Positions 11,773 to 23,455 of a stretch of DNA of 64,000 nt are shown here, piece after piece (position 1 is the stretch's first letter; each line of letters opens with the position of its first letter). The stretch is from NCBI GenBank assembly GCA_023055355.1, contig JALJCS010000001.1, positions 71,217,381-71,281,380 of the forward strand, written 5' to 3'. Both the position numbers and the translations under genes were made by a program. The notes beneath the pieces are model-generated. The model searched no databases, was not told where the DNA came from, and saw only the letters and a program-made list of their open reading frames with translations. This DNA comes from Agelaius tricolor. Its lineage: Eukaryota > Chordata > Aves > Passeriformes > Icteridae.

Positions 11773-14290
11773 GGTTAGGGATTTTTAGGAGAATCTACTA
11801 AAATAGTATCTTTTATTGGTGACATCAATTCCAGTTTCCCACAATATTTTTGACCTTTAGGATTGTAGCCTTAAATTGTTCCAGGAACAGAAGCAGTTCA
11901 GTAAAAAGCTCTTTCTCTTCTGGTCTGAGAGTCTCCTTGCCCCCACTCATGCCCACTGAGCTGAAGCACCAGCAAATAGCATGGGGAAACAGGCTTTAAT
12001 CATAAGGCACTTTTAGTAGGCTACCTTTATACTCTTCAGATCTCCCTCACCTGCTTGTGAGGGAGATCACTCTTTGATCTCTTTGAATGATTTTGCATTT
12101 ACTTTTAGTAAAGCAGCAAGTCATGCAAATACAAAAAGCCCTTGTTTGCCTGCTTCTGGCCTCACACTGCCTCAGCTGGATAGAGAGGAATGCTGCTCCC
12201 TGTTCCTCTGTGCTGGGCACACAGGGTGGGATGTACCACATTGAACTTGGTTGGGCATGTCTAACCCCAGATGTGCTTCATCTCAGCCCAGAAAATCCCT
12301 CTATGAGGGATTGCATCCATCCTTTGTCTGTACAGAACTAAAAACCCACAGTACATCCCATGGTGGGGGGCACTGATTGAGCAGCTTAGCTGCTGTCCAA
12401 CACAAATCTTTTTGGTACCCAGGATGGACACTTAGGGCTCAAGATAATAAGATGTTTTACCAGAGTGTGCTAGAGGGAACCTTTTATGCCTGTTTAGCTA
12501 TTGCTGGTTGTGATGTTGACTTACTCACTCTTGATGCAGGTTCATTTGTTCCCTTACCCACTCCCTGTCTTGCTCAAGAGTCAACATGACAATTTGAGAG
12601 CTTGTTGAAAGCTGGGTTTGTCTTTTGCAGTTTGCTGTGCTGTGTAGCTCTTGGTTGTGTTTTCCCTTGGAGAACTATGATGAAAGCACTGGCCCTGAGC
12701 CTAATCTGGTATTTGGGCTGTGCATTGCTGCTGTCCCAGTACTTTGGGAACCATCTCGTGGAGATAATTAACAATTACACCTTTTCTCTCCTTTCCTCTG
12801 AAACACAGTTTGTGGAAGAAACAACAGCATCTCTTTCTGTGCGTCCTGCAGGGTTGCTTTCCAGCTTGTTACAATGACTCCTCCATATTTTGAACAATCC
12901 TGGGTAATCAGAATGTTCACATCAGTGTGTCTCAAGAATCTGTATCCAGCTTTTCCTAGGATTAACTGAGTAGGAATATCACACAGAGATGTGCCCTGAG
13001 GTTGTGTGGTCATGGGTGGCACGGTATCTAGAACAGTTTTTTACCTCTGATCATGTGGAACCTGACTGCCAAACAAGTGCAGGATCCTGAAGAAGTGACA
13101 GTACACTTGACAAAAGGATGCCCTGGCTGTGCTAAAGGGACACAACTTCTCACACTCTGCTGGGCCTGGCCTAACCCTGCCAAGAGCTCTTCAGCACCCT
13201 TAGAGGGCAGAGATGGTCTCTGTGTCTGAAGACACACAGAAAGCACCATGGCTAAGCCAAACACCCACCTCTCAACTCTATCAGTTACCCCTGTTGTCAC
13301 AAAGAAACAATAGAGGCAGAAGTAAATTCCCTCAGTCAGGGGGAAAGCCTTTCCCAAGAAGCTGCAGTAAGAGGATTTGGAGAGGCAGCCTGTTGTGCAG
13401 CAGAACAGTCACAAGAGCAGGAGGGGAAAGAGACAGAAATCACGAACAAGGCAGAAATCATCAATTCCTTATCCCTGAGTAAGCTGCAAGGTACACATAA
13501 ATATTATAGCCATCAGCCTGGTGAGCTAATTATCAGCTGGCTGCTGCAGTGCTGTGGTACTGGAGCCAACAGTCAGGAATTAGAGAGCAAGGCAGCCCAG
13601 CAGCTGGGATGCCTCACAAGGGAATGGGGGATCAACAAAAGGATTGGAAAAGGAGCAAAAATCAGCAGCCTCTGGAGGCAGTTTGTGTTGAGTGTGAAGA
13701 AGTATCCCCTTGAAGAAGGTCTTGTAAACTATTAAGGCAAGAGTGGACAACCACTGAGAGTATCCAGTCTCTGAGGGAGTTAGCAGTGGTGGAGGTGATC
13801 TGCAGCAGCCTGGATAACAATCAGGCATCTAAAGACCCAAATGAAATCCAGTGCCTGTGGTGCATGCAGTGAAGTTTGTATGGAGCACTCTCATCATATG
13901 CCAGCACCTGGTGCTCGTGACTTGGCCAGACATCAAGGCCCCAGCTGTGGGCAGATTGGCCAGTCTGCTCCAGCAATTCAAAGAGAATCTCTCCCACCCA
14001 GCCCTGCAGACCTGTGCCTCAGCTGGGGAGAGACTCCCAATAGTTCCAGCTATTCAAAGACCATGTGTGTTCTCCTCCTCCCCACCAGCCACCATCGAGG
14101 CTGACAAGGGAGCTGTTTTCTGCTCAGGGGGAGGTGCCATGTGCACCCTGGTGTGCCAGCCTGTGGTTCTGTCTGCATTACCATCCCACTGCGTGGGGCA
14201 GTGGGATGCCTCAAATGTGCAAGCTGGGGTATGTGAATTGTGAGGGATTTGGTGGCCAAAAAGGGACCATACAGGAGAATTAGCACTCTG
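11773..14290 (+). pseudogene. ERVL internal region: leader and broken gag
   Basis: Downstream of the LTR, from about 12.36 to 14.29 kb, the sequence resembles the avian ERVL leader and gag region in the same orientation. The recognisable frames (for example residues MWNLTAKQVQDPEEV near 13.05 kb and DIKAPAVGRLASLLQQF near 13.93 kb) are split by stops and frame changes. No pol, env or 3' LTR was found before 14.5 kb, so the element is truncated at its 3' side. From 11.77 to 12.36 kb the sequence is less certain, and contains a perfect 12-bp-stem hairpin at 12039-12068. The element cannot encode a working protein. The assignment rests on general family resemblance, not on an alignment. Confidence 0.5.
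12039..12068. repeat. Perfect short hairpin
   Basis: GATCTCCCTCAC, six-base loop CTGCTT, then GTGAGGGAGATC. The 12-bp arms match perfectly. It sits within the ERVL-derived stretch, so it may be a retroelement leader structure or a chance palindrome. It is not followed by a T-run and there is no sign that it acts as a terminator. Confidence 0.8.
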
Positions 14291-17200
14291 GTTGCTATTG
14301 AGCAGTTCCCCAGACAATGGAGAAGGACTGATGGTGCCTTTGACCCCAGTGTGGAACTTCTGGATAGCAGAAAAAGGATCAGGTAATGAATGCACCATCC
14401 AGGAATTGAGGGGCCCTGCCTCTGGCCAGGGAAGAAAAGGGATTACCATATTTATTTGAGTGCATGGATTTGATGGCCTGGCACACCTGATCAGCTGGCT
14501 GTGCTTCTCTTAATGTAGCCCTCCATGTGCCTTGCCTTTTTGGCAAGAAAGAATGCACACGTGGCCCATATTTGACTTAGTGTTGAACTTGACAGAAGTT
14601 GCTAAAAGATTGAAATGCTTTTTAGCTTAATGGAAACATTAAGGAGGCATTCTCTGGAGCTGCTGGGGAAGTGCTTCTTGCCCCAAGCAGTGCTAAGGAT
14701 GCCAGACCAGTGTTCTCAGGGGTACACCTGCTGGTGAGATCTCCCCGTGCCTTGTTCTTCCAAGGAGTATTTGAATTTTCATCAGCACAAAAGGCTAACT
14801 CAGGCAATTGTGCCATGCTGCAGATTTGTCAAGGAAGTGGCTTCTGGGTCAGAGCACTGGCTGTCACTACTCTCGTCAACTACTTCAATCTCACAGAAGA
14901 GTGAGGAATCAAACTTTTTTTATTCTTTGTAGTCTTCAAAGCCTTTTACCTGCACAGTGTCTTACCAAAAATAAAGAGCTAAAGCTTTTCAGTCTCTCAA
15001 AGCAGTTCAAAGGAAAAAATATTTCCAGTTCTGAAAGTCATCTGTTCTGACGGTCTTTGAATTAAATTATCCTTTTTTGTTCCACCTTTCGGAAACCAAT
15101 CCCTAAAATGCATTAATTATTTACATAATTAGCATTCACGTGTTTTTTCTTTTAGGCTAAGCCTGGTTTTCTAAAGCTAAGAGAAAGTGGCCATTAAGCT
15201 AAAGCTCTTATAGCAAATTCCTTTAAAATAAACAAAAAGTACAGAGCTTGCCCTGAGTTGAGAAGGGGAGAAGAGGATGACAAACAAATTGGCATCGATA
15301 CACCAAAGCCTCCTGAAGTCACCTTTGTCCAGCCCTTCGTGCACTTGACTTGTGCGTGACTCTGCCTGCAGCTCCCGGCGTTGCTGCCGACAGCAGCCGG
15401 AGAATGCTCGGGCTCCCCCCTGTGTAGGAGATTCCCTCTCTGGAGTGCATGAAGTTGACTTAAATTCATGCCTGTTTGCAAAATGCTTTAGTCAGTGTGC
15501 CTCTCTTGAGGAAAGGCAACCTTTTTCTCCAAAATAGAAAAAGCAACATGACGGTTTACCTACTACACTGGAAAGCAGTGTTTTACCGACTTCACATCGT
15601 GAAATTGCAAGTCTGTCTGCAGGAGCAAAGGGGGATCACATCATACAAGAACATTCCTCTTGGCTAACAGTGACAGGCAGGTGTCTGTCCCACTGATAAC
15701 AGAAACAGTAGTTCTCAGATTTATCTGGTTTTTAAGAAATTTCTACTTTAAATTCCATTTGAGGCATATTTTGATATATTGTGTAGGAGAACTGCAATTT
15801 TGCAGCAACATTATTAAAAAAAAAAAAAAGACATTTCCTTCTTTACCCTATTCCACTTTTTCTTCCTCCCTTCACCCTTTGCCCCAAATATCAAAGATTC
15901 AAAATACTCTGCTTTATTATTAGAACAATGCTAATCATTTTTAGTTTTAAAATTGTACACAGAAGTATTTTACTTGAAACAAAAACAATATCTTAAAACT
16001 AGACTTTTCTGTGCCTTCAATGACTACAGCAAATGACTGGCCTCAATTGCAAGGTTCAGATCTTAGCAGTTATTAAATATCAAATTATAGAAATTAAATA
16101 TTATGCAGAAGCCATTAGAAAAATCTCAACAAGTACTAATAGATTAGGTTATTTTTTTTTCCCGATAAAAAATATTAACCCTTATTTTAAAAAGCTTTAC
16201 TCTCTGCAGAGGAGCATGATGCTTTTTCTATGTGACCAGCTTATCCAAAACACAGTGTGGTTAGGAAATGAGGCATTTTTCCCTCTTGGCTAGTTTTGAT
16301 GAAAGCTCTCCAAGTTGCACATTGTGTCTGAACATTTCTTCATTCATAGCATGTGCCCATCGAAAACTGTTTTCTGTTTGCAGCATTTCAGCTGTACTAT
16401 TTATAAGCTCGTTGAACAATGCTAGTAGGGGCTGTAAAAGGTGTGTATTTCATATGCAAATCACTAGCAATAATTTTCTACAATTACACATAGTTGCTTG
16501 CATCATTATTTTCATAAAAATGGGTTTAGCAGGAGAACATTACAGAAAAAATGTCTGTATTGGTAAGATTTATTTTTAATCAAACAATTTTATTTATATC
16601 CAAAGTATAAAAACTGCGAATGTCCCTACCTCTGCTCACATTATGTAAGACCACAAGCAATATACATGGCTTTTAGATGCAGTATGCTAAAATATCTTTG
16701 CAGAAAAATAAACAGGGTTTAAATATGTAGTATTTCTTGAAGATGACTGCTGCTGCTAAAAGCAGTCACCTTACTAATGAGTAGAAGTATTTCTTACATC
16801 AACTTTTATGTAAAGTAATTGCTTTCAATCACATTCTGTTGTAGTAATAATCACCAAGCAGGTGTTTTTTTTCTTATTGTAAACAGGTCCCTCCGCCTAC
16901 AGTTTTTATCAAAAATCAGTCCAGATTGAATTTTCACCAATATCAAAGGGAAATTCCTGTTGGATAAAACTCATTCACCTTTTAAATTCATGGTTGTTCT
17001 CAAAGGCACTGCTGTAGGGTATGACTAGGTTATACTAGAAGGGTTATAACTAGGGCATCAAGTAGCCATGAGCCAGAGATCCACGTTAATGCAAGTTCAG
17101 AAGGGAAGATTCCTATCCACTCAAAGAGCAAGGTTTAGGAGTAGCTTCCCAACAGTAGTGAGGGTAGTAGTAGAGAAGGGAGAATCCCTAGCTGCTTCTA

Positions 17201-17365
17201 AGACAGTGACTTGTTTTTTTGTGAAAAGGACTGTATAACATGTTGGCCATGACAGAAGCAGCTGGACCTCAAAAAACCTGTTTCAGTTTTGGGACCTGAA
17301 ACAAAGAGGATTCCTACTATCTGAATAGTGCCTCTTTGATTCAAGAAAAACAGTTGTTTACAGAC

Positions 17366-17407
<42 letters not shown>

Positions 17408-20400
17408 GTAGTGGTAGTAGTAGTTGTAGTAGTAGCAGCTAAATCATCCAGCTGCGTTCTCAAAGAAACCTCGTTTTCTACATTGCTTCACAATTATTTT
17501 CTTTCTAATATTGTTACAAGCACTTGAACTTACATATCTAAGTGAGGTATGAGACTATGCAACTGTTCCAAAATATTCTTTCTCCATATAATGGGCAAGA
17601 TATGGAACTGAGTGTTAAGCACACAAAGGAGAGCGTGCTGTTTGCACTTGATTGGGAGATGTGGATGTCTTTGGGAGAAAGGACTTTCCAGGCTGTATTT
17701 ACCTCTTCTGGGTGTAAAACAGAACTTGGCAAACAGACCTTTATGGGATAAATGTTTGATCGTTCAGAGTTAGTTATGGTGTCAATAATAGGATGACTGT
17801 GCATTAAGTGAGCGTTGCTTCTTTTTAAATGCAAAGCTGTGAAATAACGCACAATGGCGCAGTTCTTGGCTGAACTAACAGAGAGTAAAGAGAACTGCGA
17901 TTTCATTGCCAAGAGATTAAAAGAGGCTTATGCTTCCAAGAGTGAAGTTGCTCAGATTTGTCAGTTTTTAAACAGTTATGGATGCAACTGATGTCTAAGT
18001 AAACTGCTGCAGCACAGAAGGAGAATTTAGGTTGCTTACTGGGTTGAGTTACTCTATTCTTGAAGCTCCTTTAGATTTCTGTTCTACTCTTCCACTTCAG
18101 CTTCGATCTGAATTTTATTTTAAGCTTTTATATAAAATTCTTCTTCCTTTGGTGCTCAAGTGTTACATAGCTGCTGTCTTGCCAGTACACTCTGATGCTA
18201 CTTTAGGCTAGAAAAGGGTTTTCTTATAATGAGTGTTCATTTTTTGAAACTTCTTCTCTGTGAGCTAAACTCTTAAGATTTCCAACTCACATGCACTTGG
18301 AGATGAACCGTCTTGTTTTTAAAATCCAAAGATGCCACTTATATATATTCTCTATTTTGATATCCTTGATTCAGCAAGGAACACAATTACACATCTTGCC
18401 CATCTCTCAGTCGAGCTAAATAGCAAATTTTGAAGTTTCCAGTGGCATCTATCATTGTATCTAAGAACTAGAAGCAGTGTTGCTATAAAATTAAAATAAA
18501 TCCCCAGAGTGTAATGTAAAAATTCTGTTTCTTGAGGAAAAAAAGAAAAAAGAAAAAAAAGCAGAAAAAAAAAAAAGCAATTACATTAACTGGCACTCTA
18601 AACCAAGGTTTCCCAACTAGTACAGTATTTTGCTGGCAGAACCCTCCAACACTGCTTGCAGCCACAGGAAGTTTAAAAATATAAATAAAGTTCAGATGTC
18701 AGCCACTGTTCATCTCTGCCTGGGTTACAGCAATGTATGGGTATTGCCCACAGCATGTTACTTGTTCAGTATTGTTGCCTGTGGCCAACAGAGGTTCCAA
18801 ATATTCCTGTGCAATGTGTCCATACATGTCCTTTCAGTCGGACTTGCTGTGAAGAGCATGAAGGTATGCAAAGTTTGTTATCAAGTTGCTTTATTTGCCA
18901 TTAAATATATTCGTTTTATAAATTTTGAATTGCAGAACACATTTTACTGCAAATCAGATGAGTTAATTGGACCGATTTTTTAATGGTGCCTGTCAGACCC
19001 TTTTAATTCAAGGCAGAAAATTTTGGAAACTGCACTCTTTTTTTTTTTTATTTTCCCTCCCCCTCCTCTAATGTATTCAGTCTCTTTGAAGTTTATTTAT
19101 ATCAAATACATGCCTAAATAATTTAAGGTGAATTCCAAGCTGCCTAATTTAGGTATCTGCCCGATTTGGGTGAGTCAGTGCCTGACTCCTGACACCGCCG
19201 GAGTTCGAGTCCAGCCGGACACCCGTGTCCCCCCTGGCGTCCCTCTAGAGGGCAATCCTGCCCGTCCCATCCAGCCCCGCTGAGCCCGAGCCAGCCCGGA
19301 GGAACCCGCAGGAAATATGAGACTCCATCCATTTGGCCGTCCCCAGGGACAAGCACCCTTCCAGCAAAGGCTGGAACCACATTCGGCTTAAGAAATGGCA
19401 CTGTATTGCAGAAAACAGCCGCGTGGCTCTGGGCTGCCTGGCGGGAGCGGGCGCCTCCCCTGCCTGCTGCACACACGGTGTGGCCAGCACCAGCAATCAC
19501 TGAAAGCCAGCCCAAGAGCAGCAGAAAGGGGTCTGGCTGCCCGTGTGGCCTTGTCTTTTTGCACAAGGGGCTTGTTTGCCGATTAGAGTCTTAACATGAA
19601 ATGTATGTAAGTTTCAAGGAGCTGGCTCTACACCCCACTGTTTCTCATCTCCTTTCCTTCCGGGCTCCATAACTCTTGTGTCTGGCTGCACAGTGGCCTA
19701 GTTTCAAGATGTGGTGAAGTGATAGACGATGTACTAGTACCATAGCAATACTTTTTACAGAATGAAACTGCCAAAATTAGTTCCTGCTTGAAAGTGGTTT
19801 TGACATCTCATGCCACATCTCTGCCTACTGAGTGCTGTAGGCTATTGCAAAGATCTACAAGAAAGAAGACTTGCTGAAGGTTTCGAGTTGGATTCTTGCT
19901 TATCCCAAATGTTTGCAGCACAGGAAGCAAAAAGGCTTCTAAATTTAGGTTCATTCTTCTGCTCCTTGTCGTCGTACCAAGCACCAGCACACTGAGCTGT
20001 TCTGAGTCCCAGCTCAGGGACAAGCAGTGCCAGCTCTGCCACCTCCCTGCCAGACGCCGTGGTTCCTCACCCCTGCCCAGGGGAATCTCTGGCCGACTGG
20101 ATCCTTTGAACTAACTCAGAGAAGGCATTCTCCGGGGAGGGCTGGCACCTCAGAGTTTCTACAAGTAAAGGTCTAGGGACCTGCCACCCTTAGAGAAGTC
20201 CATACAAGTGCAAACTGTGCTTTCAGCTTCCCTGGGGTTCTGAGCACATCTGTGCTGGTGACTGAAATCTCCTGCAGTTTGCTCAAGTCAGTAATGGCTC
20301 AAGAGCAGTGGTGATTTTTTTACTGAAGAGTTCTCTCGCTAGAGCACCACTACTCCCCTCCCTGGTGACCTGGAATTTTTCACAGATTGCCGCAGTGTCA

Positions 20401-22299
20401 CAGAGTGGCTTTTGAGCCAAAGGCACAAAGTGGGGAAAAGATGAACATTTGAATAAATGACGTGTATAGCACAAGTTCAAATGGTGAAAATAAATGGGAC
20501 TTGTCTGGCTGGGAAGCCAATCTAAGCTTGCTACCTGCATTGCCTGGAGACAACTTGGCTCGTTCCCTTTCCATTGAATACTGTTATTGCAACAATATGC
20601 TCGTGCTACTTTATGCTTAGCTGAGGCCCTTCAGGTCTCCTCCTGGGCTTGAGTCCCTAGTAGCTACAACGCCTCAGGCCAGCACTACAGAGCAGAAATG
20701 AGGTGAAGTTCAAACTGGCAAGGTATTTTCTCAAGGGCTCTGAAATTGAGTTTGGGATTCCACTGGCTTGCTCTTGCCTTATGGTTGCCTTTCCTTAGCT
20801 CCACTAAGTAAAGCATTCAAGTAAAATCCAACTGAGATCTAGCGCTACTTAGCAGCTGGGCCGGGTGTTAAAACACGGTACCCTTTAAGAAAAGCCTCAA
20901 TTATGCTTACGATAAAGGAGGGGGCAAACCACGTAAACGTCGGTGTTCATAGCGCTAACAGGCTCAGAAAAGTTCGCGGGAAGTGCTCCTTATCTCCAAA
21001 GAGAGAATGATGCGCTAACTGCTAACTTCTCTTGCTAATAAATGTATCCTTCGTTGAAGTGATTCATCGGAGGAGTTACAATGCTGGTAGTTCCCGCTTT
21101 TAAGGGCTCCTTTTAACAGCTGTCTATCAACAGCAATAATAAAAGGAGCAGTCAAAGTTAAAATCAACAAACTATTATCTGTTAGGATTATTCATGGATA
21201 TGACACTGTAAACATACCAAAAGTCCCAAATGCTAAATTTAGAAGAGCGACATAAGTGGAAGAACAAAATTTTAGAGAACTGCATCTAAAGAAAGCGCCA
21301 AAAATCTGAAATGGTGAGGATTTTTTATTTTAAGAGGCACTCTGTGTATTGTTCAGTTCAGAGGAAACAGCATGTGACTAGGAAAGTGCTGAGCTATTTA
21401 TGGGGCAGATTTATCTGAGATTTTTGTCCAGTTATTTCTCAGTTGACTTACATGACTTTGTATTGCTTCTGAATTTAAAAAAAAGTTTGAAAAAACAAAC
21501 GAAAGGTTTATTTATCAGTTACATTCACAGCACTGCTCAGAGCTCACGAGTTCTACCTTCACATTTACTTGCCGCTTGCACGGTGTGTATTTGCCTTGTA
21601 CTTCTATCAGATACATCCTCCATGCTGCACAGAATCCATCATGCTTCATGGCAGCATCAGCCCTCACCTACTTATTTTATAATAAACACCTTTTATAAAC
21701 ATCTTTAGACTGAACTTCTTTTACTCTGGAGAAAAAAAAAAAAACGTAAAGCAACTACAATATAATTTGAGCACTTGGCTGTGTACTTTTATTAACAACA
21801 AAATTAATCTATTTATTAGGAACAGCAGCGCTGGCCGAGTTCATTGTGTAAGCAAAACATTTCACGAAAAACTGCCAAGTTCCAAAGGTGTGTTATATAT
21901 AGACAAAAAACATAACTGCTAGAACTGGCCATAGGTTACAAAACCAGACTTCGCTCTCCCACTTTTTTTTAAAATTATTTTTTAATCTTTGGGAAACGGT
22001 TTGGTTTTCTACAAGCTGTTATTCGAAAGGGCACGTATGATTTGGCAGACTAATGTAACGTCTTATGTGCTCCTGTCAATTTCAGGGAAGATAAAATCTA
22101 CAAGGATACTTAATTAAAAAAGAATGCGATGTCTGTTTTATAAATCACTGCTGCCATCTGCCCCGCAAAAGCGGAGCATGGAAGCGGTCTTGTGTTTAAC
22201 CAGCGTGGGAAAAAGCCTGGGTCTGAATTAAACCAACTTACTGAAATAACTTTTTTTAAAAAGTACAGGCTTAAGCCTAACGCGGCACCAAACACCGGC
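14291..22299. other. Intergenic, no gene recognised
   Basis: AT-rich intergenic sequence between the ERVL remnant and the BEND3 CpG island. Contents that stand out are the trinucleotide microsatellite at 17366-17437, a purine-rich A-run at about 18535-18580, and a GC- and CpG-enriched patch at about 19150-19560. That patch contains GTTCGAGTCC, which resembles a tRNA B box, but no cloverleaf forms around it. None of the short open frames has splice sites or recognisable family features. Confidence 0.55.
17366..17437. repeat. Trinucleotide microsatellite (ATA)n grading into (GTA)n
   Basis: A run of about 14 ATA/AAT units is followed by degenerate GTAGTGGTAGTAGTAGTTGT units. It is a simple length-polymorphic repeat in intergenic DNA; the apparent poly-isoleucine and poly-valine frame across it is an artefact. 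Confidence 0.95.
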
Positions 22300-23324
22300 G
22301 TTTCCTACTTGGCGCTATGCACAGAAACCCGCGTTAAGGTCACATAAAGGCGGGCGGGCAGCGCTCCCACGGGCGCTGCCAGCTCGGGGCAGCGCCGGGG
22401 GCCGGAGCCTGCCGGGCCGGGCAGAGGCTGCGTGCGGGTGTCACAGCCCCGTGTGTGCGAGGAGCTCTCGGCGCGTCCCCCAGCTCCGCCCGCAGGGCTG
22501 CCCCGGGCTGACCCGCGGGCACGCCGGCGTGGGGACGGATTTACGGGATCGGTGCGGCCGCGGCCGGGGTCTCGGGAACAGCCGGGCGATCTCTCCGCCG
22601 GCCCGGCCGGAGCCCGGCTCTGCCTGGGGATGACCCGGATCCCCCCGGTTTTGTCGCAGCCTGGCGGTGGCGGGACGCGAGTGGCGGGTGGGTGTTGGGA
22701 AGGCGCGCGGGGGGATGCGGGACCGTGTGCCCGCGCGCGGCCACGTGCTCGCCGCCACCTGCCGTGGGCACGCGGCCCCCGCCGCCGCCTCCCCCGCGCG
22801 CGCACGTGCGCGGCCCGCCGCCCGACTCTCCACGCGAGACCGCGCGGAGCGGCCCGGCCGCGCAAAGGCCGGGGAGGGCGGCGGGGGGAGCGCGTTTTCC
22901 GCGCGGCGGCGGCCGCCGGCAGCGAGCGCGCCCCGTCCCCGCCGGTCCCCGGCCCCGTCACGCGGGGCCGTGTCCCTGAGCGGCGTCGGCCCCACCTGCG
23001 GGCGCGGGGTCCCGGCGAGGGCGTGTCGCGGGGCGGGCGCGTGGCACCCCCGGCGGCGGGGCCTCTGCCCGCGCGGCACCGAGTGGGCGGCGGGGCGCGC
23101 GCGGCGCGGGGGCGCGCGGGGTCTCCAGTGGGAACCGCGCGCGTTCCCAGTGGCAGCGCCGGGGAGGGCGGGGGGTGGGGAGCCAGGGGACGGGGGAGGA
23201 GCGGGCCGCTCTCCCCCCCCACCCCCGCTCCCTCCCTCCCCTGCCCCTGCCCCGGGGCGGCGGGTGGCGCTGGCCGCGGCGGGTCGGGGCTCGGTGTCCT
23301 TGTGCGGAAATGACACACGGTCCC

Positions 23325-23334
23325 GTCACGTCAC
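23325..23334 (+). promoter_or_regulatory. CRE-like / ATF site candidate
   Basis: GTCACGTCAC lies about 120 bp upstream of the exon 1 donor, where a core promoter is expected. It contains the CRE half-site CGTCA (TGACG on the other strand). It is a motif match only. Confidence 0.35.
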
Positions 23335-23339
23335 GCGAG

Positions 23340-23455
23340 AGCGCAGCGCGCGGACCCTCGCACACAAAGAGCGGGGGGGAAGCGCGGGTTCCAGCGGCGG
23401 CCGCTCCAGCCGCCCCCGCCGCCCCGGGGCTCCCGTGGCCCCGCGCGGAGCAGAG
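23340..23455 (+). other. BEND3: BEND3 noncoding exon 1 (start unknown)
   Basis: The exon end is set by a near-consensus donor, CAGAG|GTAAGT, with GT at 23456-23457. It is the best donor in the island and points toward the coding exons on the same strand. The 5' end is not visible from the sequence; the stated start is a guess based on the CRE-like site just upstream. The exon has no in-frame link to the coding exon 2 and is taken as 5' UTR. Confidence 0.5.

Noticed and set aside
17336..17527. Open frame with poly-isoleucine and poly-valine
   Set aside because: Translation of a microsatellite.
19190..19225. Possible tRNA gene because of GTTCGAGTCC
   Set aside because: The flanking bases do not form a T-arm or an acceptor stem, and no A box is found at the proper distance.
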